The notes under the pieces are model-generated. The model ran no database searches and was not told the origin of the DNA. It saw only the letters and a list, made by a program, of their open reading frames with translations. From contig QWPO01000075.1 of the NCBI GenBank assembly GCA_003669255.1, forward strand, positions 1 through 25,083: a stretch of DNA of 25,083 nt. The letters are read 5' to 3'. Source of the stretch: Planctomycetota bacterium. Lineage in GTDB: Bacteria; Planctomycetota; Planctomycetia; Pirellulales; UBA1268. How positions within the stretch are numbered: the first letter of the stretch is position 1; each line of letters begins with the position of its first letter. Below, in pieces: positions 9,180-17,389 of the stretch. Both the position numbers and the translations under genes were made by a program.

Positions 9180-9276
9180 GATCAAGACGCTCCGAAATAA
9201 GGGAGGAAAAATGCCGAGGTTCGGCCTTGACGGCGACCGCGGGGACGAATCGTCAATACTGTTCCCATGCGCGAAG

Positions 9277-9305
9277 ATTGAACCCTGCTCCACCGGGCGT
9301 GTCAA
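9277..9305 (-). promoter_or_regulatory. Putative sigma70-type promoter for the pyrophosphatase gene
   Basis: Read on the minus strand: -35 TTGACA (9305-9300), 17-nt spacer, -10 TTCAAT (9282-9277). The -35 is a perfect consensus and the -10 matches four of six positions, including the final T. The start site would be near 9270, leaving about 90 nt of leader before the GTG at 9179. This argues against a start upstream of 9270. Confidence 0.55.
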
Positions 9306-9329
9306 ACTGCCATGAAGGAAACCGCCCAC

Positions 9330-9475
9330 GGACCTGACGGCCTGTCGCCATGCTGCTGCCGTACAGGCCCAACGCCGTGAGGCGTGGGGAGAACCGCCGA
9401 AGGACGCCGTGTCCAGCGTGGGACGCCCGCGGCCTTACGGCCGGTCGGCTTGAATCAGGCCCAGCGTGAACCGTA
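9330..9475. other. Spacer with short GC palindromes between UDP-glucose dehydrogenase and pyrophosphatase genes
   Basis: Contains several small imperfect palindromes, for example ACGCC-gtga-GGCGT inside 9368-9388 and CGGCC-ttac-GGCCG around 9430-9443. None is followed by a T run. They may serve as a 3' hairpin for the upstream dehydrogenase gene or be degenerate REP-like units. I see no ORF or RNA gene here. Confidence 0.35.
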
Positions 9476-10783
9476 TCAGACCGGGGCCTTCCCGATGGCG
9501 TGGTAGGCGAAGCCGCGGGCCTTCATCTCTTGGGGCGAGTAGAGGTTGCGACCATCGAAAATCACCTTCGCTCGCATCCTGGAGGCCATCGCGTCGAAGT
9601 CGGGCCTCCGGAAATTGCCCCACTCCGTCACGATCGCCAGACAATCAACGCCGTCAACCGCTTCGAGGCTCCCGGCCGCGTAGGTGAGCCGGTCGCCATA
9701 GATCGCCCGGACGTTGTCCATCGCTTCAGGGTCGTACACGCTCACGGTCGCGCCGCCGGCCAGGAGTCGCTCGATCAGGTCGATGGCTGGTGCGTCCCGG
9801 ACGTCATCGGTCCGCGGCTTAAAGGCCAGCCCCCAGACCGCGACCTTCTTCCCCGCCAGGTTGCCGCCGAAGTGGGCATCGATCTTCTGGCCGAGCACCT
9901 GCTTCTGGGCGAGATTGGTCTCGTGGACCGCCGTGAGGATGAGGGGGTCGAGCCCGCAGCCACGGGCCATCGACGCCAGCGCCTGCACATCCTTCGGAAA
10001 GCAGCTGCCACCGTAGCCGGCCCCCGGAAACAGGAACGCGAAGCCGATTCGGCTGTCGTGGCCGATGCCGCGGCGGACGTCGTCGATGTCGGCCTCCATC
10101 CGCTCGCAGAGGTTCGCCACCTCGTTGATGAAACTGATCTTCGTGGCGAGCAGAGCGTTGGCCACGTACTTCGTCATCTCTGAACTCTCGGGCGACATCG
10201 CCAGAAATGGGTTCTCGGTGCGAAGGAACGGGGCATAGAGCGTCTTCAGGATGTCGCCCACCGCGGGCGACCGCACCCCCACGACGACGCGATCAGGCTT
10301 CTGGAAATCCTCGATCGCGGCCCCTTCCTTGAGAAACTCAGGGTTGCTGGCGACGCGACAGTCGCGACCGAGCGCCGCTTTCAATCGCCGCTCGATCCCC
10401 GCGCACGTCCCCACCGGCACGGTGCTCTTGGTCACGACGACGGCGTGCGGATCGAGATGCGGACCGATCGACTCGACGACCTTCCAGAGCGCCGACAGAT
10501 CAGCCGAGCCGTCGGCAGCAGGGGGCGTACCAACGGCCAGAAACACCACCTCCGCGCCGCGGATCGCCTCACCGGTGTCGGTGGTGAACCGCAGCCGGCC
10601 GGCCTTGGCGTTGCGCTGGACGAGCTCCTCGAGCCCGGGTTCATAGATCGGGATCTCGCCGCGATTGAGCCGCGCGATCTTGTCGGCGTTGATGTCGAGG
10701 CAGGTGACGGCGTTGCCGCTGTCCGCAAAACAGGTGCCCGTCACCAGTCCCACGTAGCCCGTTCCCACAACCGCGATCCGCAT
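9476..10783 (-). CDS. ugd: UDP-glucose 6-dehydrogenase
   Basis: 435 residues. It oxidises UDP-glucose to UDP-glucuronate with two NAD+, feeding polysaccharide and sugar-nucleotide synthesis. Seen: N-terminal Rossmann motif GTGYVG (7-12), IYEPGLEEL (46-54), STVPVGT (120-126), NPEFLKEG (147-154), and the catalytic-Cys motif GAGYGGSCFPKD with C261. The C-terminal nucleotide-binding half has VAVWGLAFKPRTDDVRDAPA (314-333). ATG at 10783 is preceded by AGAGGG with 7-nt spacing, which decides the start against the longer open frame. It is 49 nt downstream of gyrA on the same strand and may be co-transcribed. UDP-glucuronate could supply sugars for the glycosyltransferase operon at 13822-18441, but that link is inference. 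Confidence 0.96.
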   Translation of the reverse strand: MRIAVVGTGYVGLVTGTCFADSGNAVTCLDINADKIARLNRGEIPIYEPGLEELVQRNAKAGRLRFTTDTGEAIRGAEVVFLAVGTPPAADGSADLSALWKVVESIGPHLDPHAVVVTKSTVPVGTCAGIERRLKAALGRDCRVASNPEFLKEGAAIEDFQKPDRVVVGVRSPAVGDILKTLYAPFLRTENPFLAMSPESSEMTKYVANALLATKISFINEVANLCERMEADIDDVRRGIGHDSRIGFAFLFPGAGYGGSCFPKDVQALASMARGCGLDPLILTAVHETNLAQKQVLGQKIDAHFGGNLAGKKVAVWGLAFKPRTDDVRDAPAIDLIERLLAGGATVSVYDPEAMDNVRAIYGDRLTYAAGSLEAVDGVDCLAIVTEWGNFRRPDFDAMASRMRAKVIFDGRNLYSPQEMKARGFAYHAIGKAPV

Positions 10784-10832
10784 GACGTAGCCCTCTGTTC
10801 TGGTACTGATCGAAAACGAGGCAGTTCCCGTT

Positions 10833-13580
10833 TCAGGCGTCAGCCGGCGGCGGGGCGTCGGCCTCTTCCTGCTCGCTCGGCGGCACGGGCACCACCGCGG
10901 CCAGCCCGTCACCGTCGTCGACCCGCATGATCCGCACGCCCTGGGTGTTGCGGCCCATCGGGCGAATCTCGTGGACGTTCACCCGCTGAATCTTGCCGCG
11001 GGCGGTCATCATCAGCACCTGGTCGTCATCACGAACGGAGACGATCGACACGACCGAGCCGTTGCGGGCGGTCGCCTTGATGTCGCGAATGCCCTTCCCG
11101 CCACGACGCTGGGTGCGGTATTTCGCCCCACTCGAACTCGCGTCACCCTCGGGATCATCGCCGGCGGCATCGACGGCCTCCGTTTCAACAGCAGCCTCGT
11201 CGCCCTCCTCGCCGGGAGCCGGCCCCGACACGGGGGTGCCGGCGCCGAAGGGCGTCCGTTTGCCGTAGCCGTTCTCGCAGACGGTGAGCAGCGTGGCGTC
11301 GGGATCGGCCACCACCATGCCAACGAGCCGATCGCCGGCGCCGAGCTTGATGCCGCGAACACCACTCGTGTCCCGACCCATGGGCCGGGCGTCTGACTCA
11401 GGAAAGCGGATCGCCATCCCCTTCGCCGTTGACAGCACCAACTCGTCGCCAGGCTTGGTGATGACCGCATCCACCAGTTCGTCCCCATCGCGGAGTTTGA
11501 CCGCGATCAGGCCCTTGGTCCGCCGGCGGCGATACTGCTCCAGGGCAGTCTTCTTCACCACGCCACTCCGCGTGGCGAGCATCAGGAACTGGTTCGGGTC
11601 CTCGAATCCGCCCACGGCACGGCAGTCAGCGACCTTCTCGCCCTGCTCGAACTCCAGCAGATTCACAAGCGCCCGCCCCTTGGCATCGCGCGCCAACTCG
11701 GGCAACTCGAAAACCCGCATCGAGAACACCTTCCCGAGCGTCGTGAACACCAGCAGCCAGTCGTGGGTGCTGGCCACGAAGAGGTGTTCGATCGGGTCCT
11801 CCTCGTCGGTACGGGCGCCGGTGAGCCCCTTCCCTCCGCGTCGCTGAGCACGGTACACGTCGGCGGCCGTCCGCTTCACGTAGCCGGCCCGGCTGATCGT
11901 CACCACCATCGTGGCCTCGGTGATCAGCTCCGCCATGTCGCGGATGTCGCCCGCCTCACCGCTGATCTCGGTCCGCCGCTCATCGCCGTGCTTGGCCTCG
12001 AGTTCAACCAGTTCCGCACGGATCAGGGCCTTGATGTTCGCTTCGCTGGACAGAATCCGACGGAACTCGCCAATCTTGGCGAGAAGCTCGCGGTGCTCGC
12101 CGCCGAGTTTTTCGTGCTCGAGATTCACGAGCTGGCCAAGCGTGAGTCGCAGAATCGCGTCGGCCTGGACAGGAGAAAGGCCGTAGGTCTCGGCGACACC
12201 CCGCTCCTCCTGCAGGACGGCGAAGCCCTCTGGCCCCAGCGCCCGCTCGAGGAGCGCCGCCGGCGCCTGGAGCTGGCAGAGCCGCTCCTTGGCCTCCGCC
12301 TGCGACTTCGACGAGCGGATGATGCGAATCACCTCGTCGATATTTGCCAGCGCCACGAGCAGCCCCTCGAGGGTGTGCTTGCGGCTGCGGGCCCTGGCAA
12401 GGAGGTGCTGCGTGCGGCGGCGGATGACCACCGCGCGGTGCCGGAGGAACTCCTCCAGCATGTTCTTGAAGGAGAGGATCCGCGGCTTGCCGTCGACGAG
12501 CGCCAGGAAGATCAGCGAGAACGATGTCTGCAGCGGCGAGAACTGGTAGAGCTGGTTGAGAACGACGTCGGGATCGGCGTCCCGCTTGAGCTCCAGGATC
12601 AGCCGCACCGGCTCCTTGAGGTCGCTCTCGTTGCGGATCGCCGAAATCCCCTTGATGCGGTCATCGTTGACCAGTTCCGCGATCTTTTCCTCGATCGCAT
12701 CGCGAGTCTGCTGGTAGGGAATCTCCGTGACGACGATGCGGTTCCGGTTCTTGCCGAACTCCTCCACGTGGGCCCGAGCCCGGAGCGTGATCGTGGAGCG
12801 ACCGGTCATGTAGCCGCGAATCAGGGCCTCACGGCCCATCACGATGCCGCCTGTGGGGAAGTCGGGGCCGGGCACGATCTGCAGCAGTTCGCCCATCGAC
12901 ACCGCGGGGTTGTCGATCAGGGCGACGAGGGCCCTGCAGACTTCGGCGAGGTTGTGCGGCGGGATGCTCGTGGCCATGCCGACCGCGATGCCACCGGCAC
13001 CGTTGACGAGCAGGTTGGGAAACCGGCTCGGCAACACGACCGGCTCGGTGTTTCGCTCGTCGTAACTCGGCACGTAATCAACCGTGTCGAGGCCGAGATC
13101 ATCGAGCATCATCGAGGCGATCGGCGAGAGCCTCGCCTCCGTGTATCGCATCGCGGCGGCAGGCAAGCCGGCGATCGAGCCGAAGTTGCCCTGCTTGTCG
13201 ATGAGGACATGCCGCATGTTCCATTCCTGGGCCATGCGGACGAGCGTTGGATAGATCACGCTCTCGCCGTGCGGATGGTAGTTGCCGCTGGTGTCGCCGG
13301 AGATCTTGGCGCACTTCACGCGGGAGGCGCCCGGCGAGAGATTGAGGTCGTTCATCGCGACCAAAATTCGACGCTGGGAGGGCTTGAGTCCGTCGCGAAC
13401 GTCGGGCAGGGCCCGGCTCACGATCACGCTCATCGCGTACGTGAGATAGCTGTCCTTGAGCTCCTGCTCAATTGGCAACTCGATGAGCCGGCCGCCGGAG
13501 ATGTCGCGCAGTCCGTCTTGCTCGGGTCGCGCGTCGGGGCTCTCGTCGCCGTCTGCCGGGGGATTCTTTTCGTCTGCCAA
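10833..13580 (-). CDS. gyrA: DNA gyrase subunit A
   Basis: 915 residues. The breakage-reunion subunit of type IIA topoisomerase. Catalytic Tyr is Y146 in AAAMRYTEARL. The quinolone-determining region reads HPHGESVIYP, with Ser107 kept at E. coli position 83 and Pro111 at position 87. The C-terminal beta-pinwheel has the GyrA box QRRGGKG at 579-585, which identifies gyrase rather than topoisomerase IV. A second perfect QRRGGKG sits at 824-830, preceded by an acidic, Gly/Ala-rich insert at about 776-820. The start is TTG at 13580 with GGAGG 8 nt upstream, a strong site that decides the start. No gyrB adjoins it. A sigma70-like promoter lies at 13647-13674. Confidence 0.97.
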   Translation of the reverse strand: MADEKNPPADGDESPDARPEQDGLRDISGGRLIELPIEQELKDSYLTYAMSVIVSRALPDVRDGLKPSQRRILVAMNDLNLSPGASRVKCAKISGDTSGNYHPHGESVIYPTLVRMAQEWNMRHVLIDKQGNFGSIAGLPAAAMRYTEARLSPIASMMLDDLGLDTVDYVPSYDERNTEPVVLPSRFPNLLVNGAGGIAVGMATSIPPHNLAEVCRALVALIDNPAVSMGELLQIVPGPDFPTGGIVMGREALIRGYMTGRSTITLRARAHVEEFGKNRNRIVVTEIPYQQTRDAIEEKIAELVNDDRIKGISAIRNESDLKEPVRLILELKRDADPDVVLNQLYQFSPLQTSFSLIFLALVDGKPRILSFKNMLEEFLRHRAVVIRRRTQHLLARARSRKHTLEGLLVALANIDEVIRIIRSSKSQAEAKERLCQLQAPAALLERALGPEGFAVLQEERGVAETYGLSPVQADAILRLTLGQLVNLEHEKLGGEHRELLAKIGEFRRILSSEANIKALIRAELVELEAKHGDERRTEISGEAGDIRDMAELITEATMVVTISRAGYVKRTAADVYRAQRRGGKGLTGARTDEEDPIEHLFVASTHDWLLVFTTLGKVFSMRVFELPELARDAKGRALVNLLEFEQGEKVADCRAVGGFEDPNQFLMLATRSGVVKKTALEQYRRRRTKGLIAVKLRDGDELVDAVITKPGDELVLSTAKGMAIRFPESDARPMGRDTSGVRGIKLGAGDRLVGMVVADPDATLLTVCENGYGKRTPFGAGTPVSGPAPGEEGDEAAVETEAVDAAGDDPEGDASSSGAKYRTQRRGGKGIRDIKATARNGSVVSIVSVRDDDQVLMMTARGKIQRVNVHEIRPMGRNTQGVRIMRVDDGDGLAAVVPVPPSEQEEADAPPPADA

Positions 13581-13646
13581 CTATTCGGCCTCCGGCCGCG
13601 TGCGAACCCGCGTCGGCCATTCAGATGGCCCCTGCGGCGATGCTTG

Positions 13647-13674
13647 AACATACCCGTCCCTTGGGGTCGGTCAA
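13647..13674 (-). promoter_or_regulatory. Putative sigma70-type promoter for gyrA
   Basis: Minus strand: -35 TTGACC (13674-13669), 16-nt spacer, -10 TATGTT (13652-13647). Five of six positions match at -35 and four of six at -10. The start site would be near 13640, about 60 nt upstream of the TTG start and its GGAGG site. Confidence 0.55.
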
Positions 13675-13724
13675 CCGGCTCGAAATGCGGAGAATTCGGC
13701 TCCTTTCGCCCCGTTCGTGACGGC

Positions 13725-13754
13725 TTGACCCGCGCCGGCTCCGGCCCCTACTCT
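13725..13754 (+). promoter_or_regulatory. Weak candidate promoter for the glycosyltransferase operon
   Basis: TTGACC at 13725-13730 and TACTCT at 13749-13754 with an 18-nt spacer, on the plus strand, about 70 nt before the first glycosyltransferase start and divergent to the gyrA promoter. The -10 matches only three of six consensus bases, so this is tentative. Confidence 0.25.
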
Positions 13755-13821
13755 CCCGCCCCCCGCAAACCGTCGGGGCCGTGCCGTCGCGGCTTGCCAC
13801 CACCTTCCTCGGGCCCTCGTC

Positions 13822-15570
13822 ATGCCGATCACCCGCTCATCAGGCCTGGCCATCGCAGCCCTGGCGGCGATCGTGCTCCTTCCCAACCTCGGTGGCCCCC
13901 CGCTCTGGGACGACGACGAGCCACGAAATGCCGCCTGCAGCCTCGCCATGCACGCCAGCGGCGACTGGATCGTGCCCACGTTCAACGGCCGGCTGCGGGT
14001 CGAGAAGCCAGCGCTCGTGAACTGGCTGCAGATCGCCGGCTTCGCCGTCGCCGGCGTGAACGAGACCGGAGCCCGCCTCGCATCGGCCATCCTCACGATC
14101 GGCACCTGCCTGCTCACCGCTCTGGTCGCCGGCCGGGTCTTCCGGCCTGACATCGGCCTCTGGACCGGCGTCGTCATGGCCACCTGCCTGTGGACGGGAG
14201 TGGGCGGGAGAGCCGCCACCCCCGATGCGGCGCTCGTCTTTTGCACGACGCTGGCCCTCTGGCTGTTCGTCCGCGGGACGTGTCGTCCCATGCGTGACGG
14301 CACCGGCTGGCGGAACGGGCCCGTGGTTGTCTCCTTCGGTACCGCTGTCGGCGTCGGTGCGGCCTGCGGCCTCGGCGTGCTCGCCAAGGGGCCGATCGGA
14401 GCGATCCTGCCGCTCGCCGGCCTTGGCCTTTTCTGCTGGTGGCAGGCGTGGCTCGACCCCGGCCTCAACGGCACGCTCCTGAGTCGACTCGCTGCAACGG
14501 CGTACACGGCGATTCGTGGGCTGCGGCCGCTCGTCGCCTGCGGCGCGGCCGCTGTGGTGGCCGCGCCCTGGTATGCCGCCGTGACCGCACAGACGGACGG
14601 CGAATGGCTGCGGGGATTTCTGCTTGTGCACAACGTCGGCCGCTTCGCTGCGCCGATGGAGGGACACTCCGGATCGGCATTCCTCTACTTCCCGGCGGTC
14701 ATCCTGCTGGGCACATTCCCGTGGTCGATGGCCTCGGCACTGGTCACTGGGCACGCCGCACGGGCGACCCGCGACGCTGTCGGCATGCGGCTGGCCGTGT
14801 GCTGGATCGCCGCCTGGGTGCTGCCGTTGTCCCTCTCAGGCACGAAGCTGCCGGGGTATGTCTGGCCGGCCTACCCGGCGATCGCCATGGCCATCGGGCA
14901 TTTCGTGGCGGAGTGGATCCGCCAGCCGGCAGTGACGACCGACCGCTGGATGCGGGTGGCTTGGATGCTTCTGGGCGCATCGGGCGTCGCCCTTGCGATC
15001 GGCTTGCCGATCGTCACGCATCGCATCGCCCCCGGCGCCGAATGGCTTGGTCTGATCGGCCTCGTGCCGATTGCCGGTGCCGCGGCGGCCTGGGCCTGTC
15101 AGTCGCTTTCGTCGCGAATCGCCGCGACCTCAGCATGGGCCGTCACGGCCTGCTGCACAGTGGGCCTCCTCCTTGCCGTCGGACCATCGGCTGTCGGCCA
15201 TGCTGGCGGCATGCGGGATCTGATTGCCGGACTTGGGCACCGGCACGATGCCGCCATGCCGATCGCGACATTCAAGGCGCCGGCAAGCGCGGTCTTCTAC
15301 GCAGGACGCATCACGACGTGTGGTGCCGTCGAGGAACTCGCGGGGCCGGCAGCCGCGGCCGCCTTCGTCGCCGATAACCCGCGTGCCCACCTCGTCGTGG
15401 ACGCCCGCTTCGAGAAACAGGTGACCGCCGCGCTGCCGCCGGAGTATGCCGTGCTGCGAGCCGCGACGTCCTTTCCCTCCGCACGCCAGATGCTGCTCCT
15501 CGGCCCGAGTGACGACGAGCAGCCGGTGCGACTGGCAGTCGAGCCGTCGCTGACGCCATCCCAACGCTGA
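13822..15570 (+). CDS. GT-C family membrane glycosyltransferase (ArnT/PMT-like), first paralog
   Basis: 582 residues with a dozen or so hydrophobic segments. The first periplasmic loop carries the acidic motif PLWDDDEPRN (D30-E33), where GT-C enzymes hold their catalytic Asp. Other family-like features: SGDWIVPTFNG and EKPALVNW in the same loop, LVHNVGRF around residue 270, and GTKLPGYVWPAYPA around 341. Such enzymes use polyprenyl-phosphate sugars on the outer face of the membrane to glycosylate lipid A, lipids or proteins; the acceptor cannot be told from sequence. It is clearly paralogous to the next gene (55 nt downstream). The start ATG at 13822 directly precedes the first TM helix; the ribosome site is weak. 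Confidence 0.87.
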   Translation: MPITRSSGLAIAALAAIVLLPNLGGPPLWDDDEPRNAACSLAMHASGDWIVPTFNGRLRVEKPALVNWLQIAGFAVAGVNETGARLASAILTIGTCLLTALVAGRVFRPDIGLWTGVVMATCLWTGVGGRAATPDAALVFCTTLALWLFVRGTCRPMRDGTGWRNGPVVVSFGTAVGVGAACGLGVLAKGPIGAILPLAGLGLFCWWQAWLDPGLNGTLLSRLAATAYTAIRGLRPLVACGAAAVVAAPWYAAVTAQTDGEWLRGFLLVHNVGRFAAPMEGHSGSAFLYFPAVILLGTFPWSMASALVTGHAARATRDAVGMRLAVCWIAAWVLPLSLSGTKLPGYVWPAYPAIAMAIGHFVAEWIRQPAVTTDRWMRVAWMLLGASGVALAIGLPIVTHRIAPGAEWLGLIGLVPIAGAAAAWACQSLSSRIAATSAWAVTACCTVGLLLAVGPSAVGHAGGMRDLIAGLGHRHDAAMPIATFKAPASAVFYAGRITTCGAVEELAGPAAAAAFVADNPRAHLVVDARFEKQVTAALPPEYAVLRAATSFPSARQMLLLGPSDDEQPVRLAVEPSLTPSQR

Positions 15571-15625
15571 CCGCGATTCCAGCTTCCATACCGACCAGCT
15601 TCGATACCGCCCAGGAACCACTCCG

Positions 15626-17389
15626 ATGCCCAGTTGGAACCGTCCCGTTCTCATCGTGCTGTTGGGCGCCCTCGCGACGCTCGCCGTCGCGACCGCACCC
15701 ACGCCGCTCTGGGACGAAGACGAGGCCCGCTTCGCAGCGATCGCGCGAACGATGGTCGAGACCGGCGACTGGGTAGTGCCGATGTTCAACGGCGATCTCG
15801 CGGTGGACAAGCCGGTGCTGATGCACTGGTGCATGGCCGCCTGCATGAAGGTCTTCGGGATCAACGAGTTCGCCGCCCGGCTGCCTTCCGTCATCGCCAC
15901 GCTGCTGACGGCGCTGGCGCTGTTTCGTGCCGGCCGCCGCTGGTTCGACGACACCACAGGTGTCGTCGCGGCCCTCGCCTACGTCGGCTGCCTGCTCGTC
16001 TCGATCGAGGCGCACGCCGCCACGCCTGACGCGATCCTGACTGCCCTGACCGCCTGGGCCACACTGCTCGTGGCGGAGGCCGTCATGCCGGAGCGCGACG
16101 GCCGCCTGCAGACATGCTCCCTGGCGACGGCCGCGACGGCCGGACTCCTCTTGGGCCTCGCCATCGTCTGCAAAGGACCTATCGGCTTCGTCGGACCGCT
16201 CGCGGTGCTCGGCCCGTGGGCCTGGTGCCTGGCGATGCGGGCCCGCATGACCAGCCGGGGCACCGCAAGATCGGGCATCCGGCAACTCGCCGGCGCGGCC
16301 ATCCCTGCGGCCTTCGATGCCCTGCGGTGCCTGCGGCCGCTCACGCTCACGCTGGCCGCACTGGCGGCTGCCGCGCCGTGGTACGTCGCGGTGACGCTCC
16401 GCACCGACGGCGCGTGGACGAGCGGGTTCTTCTTTGTTCACAACGTCGGCCGATTCATGGCCCCGATGGAGAAGCACAGCGGCGGCGCGCTGTTCCATCC
16501 GCTCACCATGCTGGTGGGCTTTTATCCGTGGTCGTGCTTCCTGCCCTTTGCCCTGGTCGTCGCGGTGTGGCGACTGGCGAAGGGCACGATCTCTGGCGTC
16601 ACCGCCGCCGTCACGCTCCTGTCGCTCGTCTGGCTGGCCGTCTGGGTCGGTGGATTCTCGGCCGCCGCCACGAAGCTCCCCAACTACGTGCTGCCCGCCT
16701 ATCCGGCTGCCGCATTCCTGGTGGCGATCGTCGCGGTCGATGCGGCGCGCAAGGCCGCGACCGGCCATTGGCCGCACCCGCGGTGGATGTCCACCGGCTT
16801 GGCATCGCTGGCCTTCGGCGGCGTGGCCACCGCGGTGACGGTGGTCGTCGCCACCCGCTTCGGCATCCCGGGGGCAGAGGCGGCTGCCGCCGTGGGGATC
16901 GTCCCGATCGTCGGCACCGCCGCCTGCTGGATGCTGGCGACGCGCCGGCCGCTTGAGGCCGTGGCCGCATTCACCGTCACGGGGCTGGTCTACGCCGCCC
17001 TCGCGGTCGGACCAGCCCAGACGCGACTCGCGGCCGCGAACACGCTGCCCGGCTTCGTGGAAGACGTCCAACGGGGCCGCGAATCCGCCCGCCTCGGTAC
17101 CTACCTCGTCTCCAGCCCGAACGTGGTGTTCTACGCGCGACACCCGGTAACGCGGCTCAGCGACGGCAGCGTCGCGGCCGTGGCGGAGTTTTTTCGCTCC
17201 GCCCCAGACACGCTGCTCCTGATTCCCGAAGACAGTTACTCCGCGGTCGAATCGGCAGTACCGCCCGGGTTTGGCATCGTCGGCCGGACACGTCCTGTGT
17301 TCCGACCCCATGACTTACTCGCCGTGGGCAGACTGACCGAGGGTGCACCGCGGACCGCAACGCTCGACGACGAGGAGCCTAGGCGATGA
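15626..17389 (+). CDS. GT-C family membrane glycosyltransferase (ArnT/PMT-like), second paralog
   Basis: 587 residues, multi-TM. It matches the upstream paralog block by block: PLWDEDEARF (acidic motif D30-E33), TGDWVVPMFNGDLAVDKPVL, FFVHNVGRFMAPMEKHSGG around 268-286, and ATKLPNYVLPAYPA around 347-360. Inferred role: transfer of a sugar from an undecaprenyl-phosphate carrier on the outer face of the cytoplasmic membrane. Its stop TGA (17387-17389) overlaps the ATG of the GT2 gene as ATGA, indicating translational coupling. A CAGGA-like ribosome site precedes the ATG at 15626. Substrate specificity relative to the first paralog is unknown. Confidence 0.87.
   Translation: MPSWNRPVLIVLLGALATLAVATAPTPLWDEDEARFAAIARTMVETGDWVVPMFNGDLAVDKPVLMHWCMAACMKVFGINEFAARLPSVIATLLTALALFRAGRRWFDDTTGVVAALAYVGCLLVSIEAHAATPDAILTALTAWATLLVAEAVMPERDGRLQTCSLATAATAGLLLGLAIVCKGPIGFVGPLAVLGPWAWCLAMRARMTSRGTARSGIRQLAGAAIPAAFDALRCLRPLTLTLAALAAAAPWYVAVTLRTDGAWTSGFFFVHNVGRFMAPMEKHSGGALFHPLTMLVGFYPWSCFLPFALVVAVWRLAKGTISGVTAAVTLLSLVWLAVWVGGFSAAATKLPNYVLPAYPAAAFLVAIVAVDAARKAATGHWPHPRWMSTGLASLAFGGVATAVTVVVATRFGIPGAEAAAAVGIVPIVGTAACWMLATRRPLEAVAAFTVTGLVYAALAVGPAQTRLAAANTLPGFVEDVQRGRESARLGTYLVSSPNVVFYARHPVTRLSDGSVAAVAEFFRSAPDTLLLIPEDSYSAVESAVPPGFGIVGRTRPVFRPHDLLAVGRLTEGAPRTATLDDEEPRR

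Noticed and set aside
6495..9200. Long plus-strand frames of 553 and 344 codons
   Set aside because: Both are antisense to the membrane pyrophosphatase, whose motifs are unambiguous.
9180..9329. 50-codon N-terminal extension of the pyrophosphatase
   Set aside because: It would place a TTGACA-N17-TTCAAT promoter inside the coding region, and the sequence before the lipobox helix has no family similarity.
10784..10912. 43-codon N-terminal extension of UDP-glucose dehydrogenase
   Set aside because: It overlaps the 3' end of gyrA, is Arg/Pro-rich, and the Rossmann motif starts right after the ATG at 10783, which has its own AGAGGG site.
11763..14150. 795-codon open frame on the plus strand
   Set aside because: Antisense to gyrA and then crossing into the glycosyltransferase gene in another frame; no domain signature. 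GC-rich shadow frame.
15311..17311. 666-codon minus-strand frame
   Set aside because: Antisense to the second GT-C gene, rich in Arg/Gly/Asp, no recognisable domain, and it crosses a gene boundary.
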